A stretch of 64,000 nt of DNA from Peteryoungia aggregata LMG 23059. Lineage in GTDB: Bacteria; Pseudomonadota; Alphaproteobacteria; Rhizobiales; Rhizobiaceae. The notes beneath the pieces are model-generated. The model did not search any database. It was not told where the DNA came from and was given only the letters and a program-made list of their open reading frames with translations. The position numbers and the translations under genes were made by a program. Every line of letters begins with the position of its first letter. Positions within the stretch are counted from its first letter, which is position 1. The stretch covers positions 310,001-374,000 of the forward strand of contig NZ_JAUSUW010000002.1 in the NCBI RefSeq assembly GCF_030814435.1, read 5' to 3'. Of this stretch, positions 36,108-45,568 are shown one piece after another.

Positions 36108-36632
36108 ATGAACAGTGTTCCGACATTTTCCCAGCCTGTGAACCTGGTTTCAGATGTGAGCCAGCAAGGCTTTCGCGACGCCATGGCGAAGATGGGCGCC
36201 GCCGTCAACATCATCACCACGGATGGACCGGCGGGTCGGGCAGGCTTTGCCGCAACAGCTGTCTGCAGCGTCACCGACAGCCCGGCAACCCTTCTCATCT
36301 GCCTCAACCGCACGGCCTCGGTCTTCAATGCCGTGATGGAAAACGGAGTGGTCTGTGTCAATGTCCTGACTTCAGCGCATGAAAACCTGTCCTCGCTCTT
36401 CGGCGGAAAGACTCCGGTGGACGAACGCTTCGCCGCAGCCGAGTGGCAGGAGGGTGTGACCGGCGCACCGATGCTTGCGGACGCCATGGTCTCCTTCGAC
36501 TGCAGGATCATCGAAAGCCAGGATGTCGGCACCCATCGCGTGCTGTTTTGCGCCGTCCAGCAGATCCGCGAGCAGGAGGCGGATGCCGCATTGGTCTATT
36601 ACAAGCGCGCCTATCATCACCTGGGTGCGTAA
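36108..36632 (+). CDS. RutF-like FMN reductase
   Basis: A 174-residue flavin reductase of the RutF/HpaC group. The core [45 protein letters not shown] and [19 protein letters not shown] are very close to what I recall of E. coli RutF. It supplies reduced FMN, most likely to the RutA-like monooxygenase on the other strand. It is the last gene of the importer operon, 46 bp after the amidase and 25 bp before the IS3 element. A start upstream within the amidase gene is open but unlikely. Confidence 0.88.
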   Translation: MNSVPTFSQPVNLVSDVSQQGFRDAMAKMGAAVNIITTDGPAGRAGFAATAVCSVTDSPATLLICLNRTASVFNAVMENGVVCVNVLTSAHENLSSLFGGKTPVDERFAAAEWQEGVTGAPMLADAMVSFDCRIIESQDVGTHRVLFCAVQQIREQEADAALVYYKRAYHHLGA

Positions 36633-36758
36633 TCGGACACCTGGATATTTGCCGGATTGAATAGCCGCGAGATTTGTAGACGCCTTCTTTCCTACTTTTG
36701 AGGCAAGAAGATCACCATTAGCAAATCGAATTTCAGCGAAGAGTTTAAGCGGGACGCG

Positions 36759-36989
36759 GTGCGTCAGATCACGGAATGGGGCTATCCGGTTGCGGAGGTT
36801 TCGCAGCGGCTGGGTGTGAGCTCGCATTCGCTTTATGAGTGGAAGAACAAGTTCTCCTTGGCGTCTGGCAATCAGGGCAGCGAGCAGTCCGAAGAGATCA
36901 GGCAGCTTAAAAAGGAGCTGGCGCGTGTCACCGAGGAGCGCGACATATTAAAAAAAGCGACCGCGTATTTCACCAGGGATGCAAAGTGA
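36759..36989 (+). CDS. IS3-family transposase OrfA (helix-turn-helix subunit)
   Basis: The first reading frame of the IS. It contains the HTH GYPVAEVSQRLGVSSHSLYEWK and a leucine-rich coiled coil ending ERDILKKATAYFTRDAK. The coordinates begin at the first standard start codon (GTG), but the conserved beginning SKSNFSEEFKRDAV lies upstream in the same frame and would need a non-standard ATT at 36717. Seven A residues plus G at 36950-36957 form the likely -1 frameshift site that fuses OrfA to OrfB. Confidence 0.8.
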   Translation: MRQITEWGYPVAEVSQRLGVSSHSLYEWKNKFSLASGNQGSEQSEEIRQLKKELARVTEERDILKKATAYFTRDAK

Positions 36990-37846
36990 AGTACGCGTTC
37001 GTTGCAAAGCATCAACAGCGGTTTTCGGTGCGAATGATGTGTCGCCTGTTCCGCATCCATCCCAGCGGGTTTTATGCCTGGCTTCGGATGCTCTTGAGCA
37101 AGCGTGCCTTTGAGGACAAGCGGCAGATCGATCTGCTCCAGACGGCTTGGGAAGAGAGCGGCAAGGTCTACGGGTATCGCAAGCTTCATGACGATCTGCT
37201 CGATCACGGCGAGACATGCTGCCTCAACCGGGTTGCGCGTCTGACGCGGATTGCCGGGATAAAGGCTCAGATCGGCTACAAGCGCCGTCCTGGAGTTTAC
37301 GGCGGCAGGCCTTCCATTGTCATCGACAACACGCTGGCTCGGCAATTCGACGCCGCGGCCCCGAACAAGGCCTGGGTCACCGACGTGACCTATATCCGAA
37401 CCAACGAAGGTTTCGCCTATCTCGCGGTGGTGATCGATCTCTATTCCCGCCGTGTTATCGGCTGGTCTATGCAGAGCCGACAGACGACGGATGTCGTGCT
37501 GCAGGCGTTGCTGATGGCTGTCTGGAGGCGAAAGCCAAAGGAAAAGGTTCTGGTGCATTCGGATCAGGGATCGCAATTCACCAGTATGGACTGGGCAGCG
37601 TTCCTGAAGCACCACAATCTGGTTCATTCGATGAGCCGGCGGGGCAACTGTCATGACAATGCCGTCGCCGAGAGCTTCTTCAATCTGTTGAAGTGGGAGC
37701 GAATACGCCGAAAGGTCTATCGCTCAAGAGACGAAGCCAGGCAGGACGTGTTCGACTACATCGAGATGTTCTACAACCCGAAGCGCAAACATGTCAGAAA
37801 CGGGATGCTGTCCCCCGTCGAGTTCGAAAAACACCAGAAAACGTAA
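36986..37846 (+). CDS. IS3-family transposase OrfB (DDE integrase domain)
   Basis: A 286-residue rve-type catalytic subunit. HTH_21 is near the N-terminus (YGYRKLHDDLLDHGE) and the catalytic triad is in WVTDVTYI (Asp), HSDQGSQF (Asp) and NAVAESFF (Glu). It is probably produced mainly as an OrfAB fusion by frameshifting from orfA, which it overlaps by four bases at GTGA. It looks intact. Confidence 0.88.
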   Translation: MKYAFVAKHQQRFSVRMMCRLFRIHPSGFYAWLRMLLSKRAFEDKRQIDLLQTAWEESGKVYGYRKLHDDLLDHGETCCLNRVARLTRIAGIKAQIGYKRRPGVYGGRPSIVIDNTLARQFDAAAPNKAWVTDVTYIRTNEGFAYLAVVIDLYSRRVIGWSMQSRQTTDVVLQALLMAVWRRKPKEKVLVHSDQGSQFTSMDWAAFLKHHNLVHSMSRRGNCHDNAVAESFFNLLKWERIRRKVYRSRDEARQDVFDYIEMFYNPKRKHVRNGMLSPVEFEKHQKT

Positions 37847-37978
37847 CCCGAGGGTGTCTACGAAACTCGGGGCTATTCAAAATCCCACCGGATACCCAAA
37901 ACGACACCCAAGCTCATTTCGAGCTTCAGCGCCCAACAGGCACTCGCACCACAACACAATGATCTTGCTGAATAAAAA

Positions 37979-37995
37979 TGGTGCCCGGAGGCGGA
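37979..37995. repeat. attL copy of the 17-bp tRNA-Phe end repeat
   Basis: TGGTGCCCGGAGGCGGA is identical to the 3' end of the tRNA-Phe gene at 53276-53292 and marks the distal end of the integrated element. No other part of the tRNA is present here. Confidence 0.85.
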
Positions 37996-38314
37996 CCGCG
38001 CATCCATGGCCATCCTCCACTGAATTTATTGCACTTTTCGGACGCCTCTACAAGACTTGTCACACAGTCTAGCCCCTCAGGCCAATTGCCCCCTTACAAA
38101 CTTTTTTCGTGCCCACTATCTACACTATGGGGAACCTGGGCAGGTATCTCCAGGTGCAAGCCTTTGCGGCTCCACGAGGTTTACTCTCGCTGTGTAGAAT
38201 GTGAGCACGTCAAGCCATTTTACCATTATTTTTCATCTAGTTAGACGTATTGACAGCCTCCTGGAGTGGACTCATGCTTGGGTTATCAACGAACCCGAAA
38301 CCAGGAGAAATCTC

Positions 38315-38530
38315 GTGCAGATCACCCTAGCCAAGAGCACCTTTGAAGCCACGGCCACAGGCGGCCTCGTCCATGTCCGCATCGGCAAGCTCAACCTCCA
38401 GGCGGAGACGTGGTGCCGCCTTCGCGACTTCTCCAAGTGGGACTTCTTCACCGAGATCTCACCGGATGGATTTGGCACCCGCCGTGCCATCATCGGCCCC
38501 TTCGAACTCTTCATGCACTGGGACAGATGA
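38315..38530 (+). CDS. Small hypothetical protein, element early region
   Basis: A 71-residue open frame starting with GTG, preceded by a clear CCAGGAG at 8-base spacing. The protein is MQITLAKSTFEATATGGLVH followed by WCRLRDFSKWDFFTEIS and an FELFMHWDR end, with predicted beta structure. Not recognised. A small GGGGC/GCCCC dyad follows the stop. Confidence 0.6.
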   Translation: MQITLAKSTFEATATGGLVHVRIGKLNLQAETWCRLRDFSKWDFFTEISPDGFGTRRAIIGPFELFMHWDR

Positions 38531-38696
38531 GGGGCTAATCGGCCCCCAAAACGCAATAGCCTTCCTTCTGAATAACCGTCCGCCATTTGGTGGCTAGTTA
38601 TTGGCTTCCTCCTGAAGAAACCGACCAGCGCAACCGAGCGGCCCAGAGCCTCCCGGAGTGAGCTCCCTTGTCCAAAATCAACCGAAAGCCCCAGCC

Positions 38697-38990
38697 ATGA
38701 GCCGACCAGATCTCGACCACCACCACACCATCCAACACCTGGAGACCATCCGCAGCAACTACCGCAGCAAGGAGGCCCGCAGGAGCATCGACCGAGAGCT
38801 AGAGATCCTCAAAGGACCTGATGGCCTCTTGCGTCACCCTTCTGACACCCTGAATGCAGTCAACACGGCAGACCTCACAGAGTCCCTCTTCATGGATCAT
38901 GCACGACGACTTCGAGAGGCCCGCAAAGCCCGCGAAGCTGAGGCCCAGGCCAACCGCAAGTCCATCCGCCTAGTCCACTCCACGAACTAA
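38697..38990 (+). CDS. Small charged helical hypothetical protein
   Basis: A 97-residue, strongly charged and probably alpha-helical protein (THE start MSRPDLDHHHTIQHLETIR; later ARRLREARKAREAEAQ). The start is chosen at the ATG; a GTG 39 bases earlier is open. No family recognised. It precedes the giant virion-type gene on the same strand and may be part of the same late operon. Confidence 0.6.
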   Translation: MSRPDLDHHHTIQHLETIRSNYRSKEARRSIDRELEILKGPDGLLRHPSDTLNAVNTADLTESLFMDHARRLREARKAREAEAQANRKSIRLVHSTN

Positions 38991-39074
38991 CCCCCTCCCA
39001 ACATCTCGCAGACCTGCCCAGCGCCGCCCTCGTGGGCCGGTGACGGGACACCTATGCCCAGAGAAAGGAACCCG

Positions 39075-42000
39075 ATGTCAGATCCCCAAGACCCCTCAGT
39101 TAGTCCGCAGATCCTCCAGGCCCTCCAGAGGATGAAGGCGAAGCGGCAACAGTCCCCCGCCTCCCCTGCTCCCCAGGCCACTCCGCAAGAAGAGCCGGGA
39201 ATGCTCTCTCAGGCCGCCGACTTCGTGGGACGAGGCCTCCAGCAGACCCGAGCCACCTTGGGGTCAGTCTCCACGGGGGCCATCAAGTCCGCCTTTGAGG
39301 TGAGCGACTTTGCCCACGAGATGGCGGGAGATCCCGTCCAGCCGGAAGAGTGGAGCGGCTTTCGCAAAACCATTGAAGCGCAAGACAAATTCTATGCGGA
39401 CCTCTATGCGCCCGCCGCTATCGTGTCGGACATCTCCCAGTTTGCCACCGGGATGGTCGGCGCGGGAAAGGTGATGGGCCTCAGCAAAACCGTTGCGAAA
39501 TTGAAGCAAGGGGCCACCTTGGCGCGGGGGACATACGAGACCGCACGAGGGGCCGCCACAGGGTTCATCGCAATCGATCCCCACGAGGACCGACTATCCA
39601 ACCTCATCCAGCAATATCCCGCCCTGGAGAACCCCATAACGGAATACCTTGCGGCAAGTCCTGATGACGAGGCCATGGAGGGACGCCTCAAGAACGCCCT
39701 GGAGGGCATCGGCCTGGACGTAGCCATTGCGGGCACCTTCGCGACGGCCCTCAAGGCCATGCGGTATATCCGACAGGGCGATGATGAGGCGGCAGAGGTC
39801 ACACTGAAGGCGATGGACGAGGCCCCCACCCAGGAGGCCCAGCCCCCGGCAGTCAAGGAGCAGCTACCCGAGGCACCGGAGCAGACCGCTCCAGCGCAAG
39901 CCGCAAGCCCAGCACCCGATGGGACCCAGCCTCCAGCCATCGACCCTATGGCCCAACCTGAGGCCGCGAAGACCCCAGCCGCCGCCCCGGTGGTGCAAAC
40001 CCGCATTGAGGATGAGGATGTCTCCGCCATCATCAAAGGCGCGGAGGATGACCTTTCAGCGATCCGCCTCTATGGCAGCCGGGAGGAGGCCACGGCACAG
40101 GGCCACCGCTTCACCTCCAAGGGCTACCTCCCGTGGCAGAAGCTCCAGGGACCCGAGGAAGTGCGGACCCTCGTGGACAACACCGCGACAGCCCTCAAGG
40201 CCCGCCTGGGGGAACTCAAGGGCGGCGACGTTCTGTCAGACCCCAAGGTGCGGGAAATGGTCCGGGAGCGGGCCTCCATGTTCAACGAAGACACTGACCT
40301 CCTAATGGGGCAGCTCATCAAGGCTGGCGACAATGCGAAGTCCATGGTGGCGGACATGGAGGTGTCCTACCTCATCGCCAACAAGATGTTCCAGGATGCC
40401 TATGCCGTGGCCACCAAGATCCAATCGGGCATCCTCACGGACTGGGCTGGAGATGCCACCAAGGCAGGGGAGGAGCTGAAGCGGCGCCTAGCCGTTGCCA
40501 CCGAACTGATGGGCTCCGCCAAGTCCATGAGCAGCGCCGCAGGGCGATCCTTGCGCCGTATGCGGTCAGAGTTCCAGGTGTCGCCGGAAGACATGGCCCT
40601 CCTGAAGGACATGGACCCTCAGAAGCTGGCTTCCCTGGTCTATGCCTCAAAGGGAGAACCCAAGAAGCTCGCAGAATTTGCGAAGCCCACCTTCCTCCGC
40701 CGCGCCATGGAAGAGGGCCAATACTCCCTGGTCAACAGCCTCCTCTGGCTTTACCCCACCCACCTCGTCAACGTGACCACCAACGCCTTCATGTTGGCTG
40801 CACGTCCGACCGAGCGTTGGCTTGGAGGTCTTGCCCTGGGGGCCAAAGGCTCACCGATCCGGCATCAGGCGGCCAAGGAATACGGCTACATGCTGGGGTC
40901 CCTTGGAGATGGCTTCTCCGCAATGCTGGAGGCCTTCAAGCGTGGGGACAGTCGCCTCCACCCGCACCACTCAAATGAGTTCTTCTCAGAGGGTGCCAGT
41001 GGTGTCCAGCAAGGTGCCTTGAACTTCAAGCCGCTCACCTCCCTGGAGAACATCATTCACAATGGGATGATTGCCGCCAACTACCGGAACGTCGTGGGCC
41101 TCCCGACCCGAGCACTGGGGGCCATTGACGAGTTCATGAAGACCCTGAGCTACAGGGCCACGGTCCAGTCCAAGGCCTATGTGGAAGCAACCCAGCGCGG
41201 CCTCTCGGGGCAAGATCTGGCCCAGTTCATTGAGCGCCGTCTCTCAGCCGCCTTTGATGACAGCGGACGGGGCACCGACACGGCGGCACTGAAGGAAGCC
41301 CAGACGGCGACCTTTCAGCAGGATCTCCTGAAGGACACTTTCGGCAGGACCGTCCAGAACGCTAGGACCAAGCATCCCGTCCTGGGCTTTGTGTTGCCCT
41401 TCGTGAAGACACCTATCAACGTCCTCCGCTACAGCCACAAGATGACCCCCGGCCTGAACCTCCTCCAGAAGGAGTACCGGCAGATGCTCACGGGGCAGCT
41501 TGGGACCGAGCAACAGGCCCAGGCAATCGGACAGATGACCTTGGGGGCCACCTTCATGGCACTCATTGCCGTCCATGCGGCAAACGGGGGCATCACTGGA
41601 GGCGGTCCCGATGATCCTGCCTTGAGGAGCCAACTGGAGGCCACGGGATGGAAACCCTATTCGATTGTCTGGGAAGGTGCGGATGGAAAGCGCCGCTTCC
41701 TCCCCCTGGGCAAGTTCGATCCGGTCGGCCTTCCTGCCTCCATCGTCGTGGACATCGTGGAGGGTCGGAAGCTTAAGGAGGATGATAAGTCATGGGATGC
41801 CGCAGCGGGGGCCGCCCTACTCAGCATCGGGCAGCGGTTCTCAGATCGAACCTTCCTCTTCAACATTGAGTCCTTCCTCAGGGCACTGAAAGACCCAGAG
41901 CAGCACGGGGGCAAGTACCTGGGGCAGACGGCGGCCAACATGATCCCGCTCTCCTCCGCCTTGAGGGGATACGTGAATGACGACCCCTACATGCGGGAGG

Positions 42001-42566
42001 CTCGGGCGTTCACCGACTACCTCAGGAAGGACATGCCTGGACTGTCCGCCGCACTTCCTCCGAGGCGAGACGCCTTTGGGGAGCCGATCTTCCGCCGCAT
42101 AGGTCTGACCAGTACCGACGAAGCGGACACGGTGGAGGCGGAGCACAACCGCATCATACTCGATACAGGGAAGGGACTAGGTGCTCCCGACCCGATGAAG
42201 GGTGACGTGGACCTCAGGGACTTCAAGCTCTCCAATGGTCGGACGGCTTATGACCTTTACCAGGAGTATATGGCGGAGCCTCCAGGCCGACCGAGCCTGA
42301 AGACGGCCCTAGCGAAGCTCATCAAGTCCGACCTTTACCAAATCCTCCCAGACGGCCCCGGAGACATCAAGGGGACCCGCCTCAATGCCTTGCTTGGGGT
42401 GGTCGGGAAGTATCGAGAGGCGGCCTATAAGCGCCTCCTCATCGAACACCCGGAACTCCGCAAAGGAACCCTCAGGCGCAAGGCCCAGGTGGCAGCGGAC
42501 CTCAAGAGCAACCGGACAGACGATCCAGGAGCAGGCCGCAAGCTCCTTGAGCGCCTTGGCTACTGA
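39075..42566 (+). CDS. Giant podophage-type internal virion/ejection-like protein
   Basis: A 1163-residue protein, start MSDPQDPSVSP with AAAGGA six bases before. The N-terminal 60 residues are Pro/Gln/Ala-rich, then alternating helical regions and a Pro/Ala-rich linker at about residues 255-315. Hydrophobic segments occur near 553-575 (LLWLYPTHLVNVTTNAFMLA), 768-790 (LGFVLPFVKTPINVLRYS) and 822-838. The PFVKTP-INxxRY element followed by GWKPYSIVW and FDPVGLPASIV is the pattern I associate with internal-virion or DNA-ejection proteins of T7-like and roseophage podoviruses. Exact function unproven; likely helps DNA pass the cell envelope. Confidence 0.7.
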   Translation: MSDPQDPSVSPQILQALQRMKAKRQQSPASPAPQATPQEEPGMLSQAADFVGRGLQQTRATLGSVSTGAIKSAFEVSDFAHEMAGDPVQPEEWSGFRKTIEAQDKFYADLYAPAAIVSDISQFATGMVGAGKVMGLSKTVAKLKQGATLARGTYETARGAATGFIAIDPHEDRLSNLIQQYPALENPITEYLAASPDDEAMEGRLKNALEGIGLDVAIAGTFATALKAMRYIRQGDDEAAEVTLKAMDEAPTQEAQPPAVKEQLPEAPEQTAPAQAASPAPDGTQPPAIDPMAQPEAAKTPAAAPVVQTRIEDEDVSAIIKGAEDDLSAIRLYGSREEATAQGHRFTSKGYLPWQKLQGPEEVRTLVDNTATALKARLGELKGGDVLSDPKVREMVRERASMFNEDTDLLMGQLIKAGDNAKSMVADMEVSYLIANKMFQDAYAVATKIQSGILTDWAGDATKAGEELKRRLAVATELMGSAKSMSSAAGRSLRRMRSEFQVSPEDMALLKDMDPQKLASLVYASKGEPKKLAEFAKPTFLRRAMEEGQYSLVNSLLWLYPTHLVNVTTNAFMLAARPTERWLGGLALGAKGSPIRHQAAKEYGYMLGSLGDGFSAMLEAFKRGDSRLHPHHSNEFFSEGASGVQQGALNFKPLTSLENIIHNGMIAANYRNVVGLPTRALGAIDEFMKTLSYRATVQSKAYVEATQRGLSGQDLAQFIERRLSAAFDDSGRGTDTAALKEAQTATFQQDLLKDTFGRTVQNARTKHPVLGFVLPFVKTPINVLRYSHKMTPGLNLLQKEYRQMLTGQLGTEQQAQAIGQMTLGATFMALIAVHAANGGITGGGPDDPALRSQLEATGWKPYSIVWEGADGKRRFLPLGKFDPVGLPASIVVDIVEGRKLKEDDKSWDAAAGAALLSIGQRFSDRTFLFNIESFLRALKDPEQHGGKYLGQTAANMIPLSSALRGYVNDDPYMREARAFTDYLRKDMPGLSAALPPRRDAFGEPIFRRIGLTSTDEADTVEAEHNRIILDTGKGLGAPDPMKGDVDLRDFKLSNGRTAYDLYQEYMAEPPGRPSLKTALAKLIKSDLYQILPDGPGDIKGTRLNALLGVVGKYREAAYKRLLIEHPELRKGTLRRKAQVAADLKSNRTDDPGAGRKLLERLGY

Positions 42567-42586
42567 CCCAACCGAGAGAAAACATC

Positions 42587-45502
42587 ATGGCACGAGAACC
42601 CTACCGGCCCATCTCAGGGCCTTCCGCAATCACGCCTGTAGCACGCCCCGTGGACACCTATGTGCGTCCCGCCGAGCCTCCCCGCTCTTCCCTCCATGAG
42701 TTGGCTGAGGGTCTGGCTTCGCTTGACACAGGGATGTCCGCCTTTCTGGCGAAGCGAAACGCAAAGGCTGAGGAGCAGGACAAGATCCGAGCCGAGGCGG
42801 CCTTCAATGCGAATAACTCCCTGGGGTGGGCTGAGGCAGTCCGACAAGGCAAGGTCCCTGCCCACGCCTCCCCGATCTTCATGCAGTCCTATAAGGCAGC
42901 CCAGGGCAATCTAGCGGGCATCCAGCTAAGGGACCAATTCACCAAGGAGTACCTCTCCTGGAATGGCCGCTCCAAGAACGACCCCCAGGCGTTCCAGGCC
43001 TTCCTTGGGGAGTTCGTCCCCAAGAATATCGGGACGGATGATGTCGATATCCTACGGGGTCTGAACCCTCACATTGAGGCCCTGAAGTCTGACGCCTACG
43101 AGGTCTTCTCCAGCGAGTCCGCGAAGTCCGTCTATTCGGGGGCCATCAGCACCCGTGGTGCGATCCTGGGCAGGACCCTGGAGGCAGCCAGCGATGATGA
43201 GCTTACCACTGGGCAGATTATCGACCACGAGGCCCTTTGGGGCGACCTCATGGAGCAACGCCATGTAGCCCTGGAGGCGGGCACGAGGGCAGAGGACTTT
43301 GACGGGCAGTTGGTGGAGATAATCACCTCCAAGGCAGTGTCCCTCAATAACCCCGATCTCCTGGGCCTCTTGGACCGTACGACCGATGAGGCGGGGCTTC
43401 CCCTCAAAGACTATCCGAAGTTTGGCTCCATGAGGGATGAGGCGATAAACGCCCTGGAGACCACGGGACGGCAGCGGATGCTAGACCGTGACCGAGCCCA
43501 GGAGAAGGCCGACAAGGAGCGGGAGAAGTCGGTGGTGGTGAGCGTTGCCCGCACCATTGCCCAGGACCCCAGTGCCGAGATCCCAGAGGAGGTCTTGAGG
43601 GAATGGGAGAAGTACAACCCCAAGGCCCGCAAGGATCTCGTGGAGCTACGCAAGAGCCTCCTGGACGGTGAAGACCTGGAGGACCCCTCAGAGATCCTGA
43701 GGCTTCATCGGGACGTTGCCGAAGGGGCAGACCGGGAGGAGATCCTTGCGGCGGCGGCAGCGGGCAAGATCAGCAATCCCCAGACGCTCACTGGGCTCCT
43801 GGACCGTGTGGAGAAGTACCAGAAGGCACGGCGCGAAGGCGGCGGCATTATCGAGAGCCAGACCTCCAAGCGGTTCGTCAAGGAGATCTCCAGGCGCACC
43901 GCTCCCGCTGGGCTGGAGGCGGATCTCTTTGGCAACTTCGCGACCACCGATGAAGGCCTCCAGGCTATCCAGGACTTTGAGTTTGGCTTGATGTCTTGGG
44001 AGGAGAAGAACCCAGACGCCTCCTTAATCGAGCGGGAGCGATACGCGAACGAGTTGGGAGAGGTCATCCTTAGCCGCATCAATCCAGATGCCGACGCTAT
44101 GGACCCCACCAAGTACACGGGAGACGCGGACCTTGCACAGCAGAAGGCACAGGAGCAGACATCTCAGGAGCCCCCCGTTGACATCGACTCTCTATATCAG
44201 GGGGACCAGCCACCGGCCTATGAGACATTGCCCAAGGCTTTCCAGGAGTACCTTGATCGTGAGGCGGGAGCCATGGGCATCACCCGTGACGAACTCAATG
44301 CGGCCATCTGGTCTGAGACCAAGGGGACCGACACCGAGGCCCAGCAGCGGGACCAGGAGGCGGCTCCTAAAGTGGACCCTGAGACGGGCCTGATCGTACC
44401 CCCTGAGCAAGGCGACACGGGAGGCGATATGTCCGAACTGGCCGACAGCCTGGGCAGCCTCATTGACGGTTACGTGAGCGGGGAAGAACCGGCAGCCACC
44501 ACCGCAACCGAAGAGGCGGGGGAGCTTCGCCCCATCCTCGATCTTCTGGGTAACTCGGAGGGGACCGACAAAGGCAGGGGCTACAATGAGACCCTCTCCT
44601 ATGGGGCTTACACGGGCGGCCCCGTGGAACTCACCAAGATGACACTGGGAGAGGTCAAAGAGCTTCAGCGCGATATGCTGGCCCACCCAGACAACTCCTG
44701 GAACTCCTCCGCCGTGGGCCGTTACCAAATCGTCGGGACCACTCTCCGAGGCCTCCAAGAGCAGATGGAGCTACCTGACGATACCGTGTTTGATGAGCGC
44801 CTCCAGGATGCCATGGCGGTCCAACTCATCAAGAACCGGGGGTACGACTCCTGGAGGTCTGGCGAGATGGGGGATGGTGCTTTCATGACAGCACTAGCCC
44901 AGGAGTGGGCATCCCTTCCGACTGCACGGGGACAGGGCTACTACCCAAACCAGCGGGCGGCGGTCGGCAAGTCCACTATGATGTCCGCCTTTGCAGGACT
45001 GAAGGGTCTCACCGGGGGGCAGGAGGCCATAGACTCCATCCTCACAGAAAGCGGCCCCCAGGAGTTGCCCCCAGCCTACGCGAAGATCCCAGAGGACGAG
45101 GTGGAGCAGTTCCTCCAGTGGAACCCAGACCCCGTAGGCAATCATGAGGCCAACCTCCAGACCATCAAGCCCCAACTGGCAGATGTCGTGCGCCGTGCCC
45201 AGGAGTTGGCTGGGGTCCGCTTCGTTGTCGGCTCCGGCAAGCGGGATGCAGACCTCCAGAAGAAGGCCGTGGAGTGGGGATGGTCACAGACCAATGAGTC
45301 CAACCACCTGGAGGGGGACGCCGTGGACCTCTGGCCTATCGATGAAGAGGGAGCCGTGGTCTTCGATGAGGACATGCAAGAGGCGATAGCCCAGGCCATG
45401 AAGCAGGCCGCCGAGGAACTCGGTGTCACTATCGGATGGGGTGGCGATTGGAAGCGCTGGAAAGATCGCCCCCACTTCGAACTCAAGAAGGCCCGCACCT
45501 GA
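42587..45502 (+). CDS. Giant virion-associated peptidoglycan hydrolase (lysozyme-like plus M15 peptidase)
   Basis: A 971-residue protein 20 bp after the previous giant gene. Residues 1-600 are mostly helical and acidic with a coiled-coil stretch near 305-325 (RDRAQEKADKEREKSVVV). Residues about 645-800 resemble a lambda-lysozyme-like lytic transglycosylase (LLGNSEGTDKGRGYNETLSY, HPDNSWNSSAVGRYQIV). Residues about 865-971 form an M15 D,D/L,D-peptidase: the SxHxxGxAxD motif is SNHLEGDAVD (His906, Asp913) with a second His near 963 (RPHFELK). Together these suggest an envelope-penetrating injection enzyme, like T7 gp16 in role but with different domains. Confidence 0.75.
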   Translation: MAREPYRPISGPSAITPVARPVDTYVRPAEPPRSSLHELAEGLASLDTGMSAFLAKRNAKAEEQDKIRAEAAFNANNSLGWAEAVRQGKVPAHASPIFMQSYKAAQGNLAGIQLRDQFTKEYLSWNGRSKNDPQAFQAFLGEFVPKNIGTDDVDILRGLNPHIEALKSDAYEVFSSESAKSVYSGAISTRGAILGRTLEAASDDELTTGQIIDHEALWGDLMEQRHVALEAGTRAEDFDGQLVEIITSKAVSLNNPDLLGLLDRTTDEAGLPLKDYPKFGSMRDEAINALETTGRQRMLDRDRAQEKADKEREKSVVVSVARTIAQDPSAEIPEEVLREWEKYNPKARKDLVELRKSLLDGEDLEDPSEILRLHRDVAEGADREEILAAAAAGKISNPQTLTGLLDRVEKYQKARREGGGIIESQTSKRFVKEISRRTAPAGLEADLFGNFATTDEGLQAIQDFEFGLMSWEEKNPDASLIERERYANELGEVILSRINPDADAMDPTKYTGDADLAQQKAQEQTSQEPPVDIDSLYQGDQPPAYETLPKAFQEYLDREAGAMGITRDELNAAIWSETKGTDTEAQQRDQEAAPKVDPETGLIVPPEQGDTGGDMSELADSLGSLIDGYVSGEEPAATTATEEAGELRPILDLLGNSEGTDKGRGYNETLSYGAYTGGPVELTKMTLGEVKELQRDMLAHPDNSWNSSAVGRYQIVGTTLRGLQEQMELPDDTVFDERLQDAMAVQLIKNRGYDSWRSGEMGDGAFMTALAQEWASLPTARGQGYYPNQRAAVGKSTMMSAFAGLKGLTGGQEAIDSILTESGPQELPPAYAKIPEDEVEQFLQWNPDPVGNHEANLQTIKPQLADVVRRAQELAGVRFVVGSGKRDADLQKKAVEWGWSQTNESNHLEGDAVDLWPIDEEGAVVFDEDMQEAIAQAMKQAAEELGVTIGWGGDWKRWKDRPHFELKKART

Positions 45503-45510
45503 AGCAAACA

Positions 45511-45538
45511 CCGGGAGGCTCCTTAGTTGGCCTCCCGG
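45511..45538 (+). terminator. Hairpin after the giant hydrolase gene
   Basis: CCGGGAGGC and GCCTCCCGG form a perfect 9-bp stem around a 10-base loop, beginning 8 bp after the stop codon. No T-tract follows, so it may be a processing or partial termination site separating the virion-type genes from the polymerase-type genes. Confidence 0.5.
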
Positions 45539-45568
45539 CCATCCTCACAGACACAGATTGGAGATGCC

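Larger units (their letters stand above)
36658..37879 (+). mobile_element. IS3-family insertion sequence
   Basis: A 1222-bp element with imperfect terminal inverted repeats: left end TGAATAGCCGCGAGATTTGT, right end (complement) TGAATAGCCCCGAGTTTCGT, about 24 of 28 positions matching. The ends are TG and CA as usual for IS3. It encodes overlapping orfA and orfB with an A7G slippery sequence. Flanking triplets are GAT and AAA, so no target-site duplication is visible, suggesting later rearrangement or decay of the flanks. Confidence 0.88.

Noticed and set aside
39075..42566. Tape-measure protein interpretation of the 1163-residue protein
   Set aside because: It lacks the long low-complexity coiled-coil core expected of a tape-measure protein, and no tail genes flank it; the PFVKTP and GWKPYSIVW elements fit podophage-type internal proteins better.
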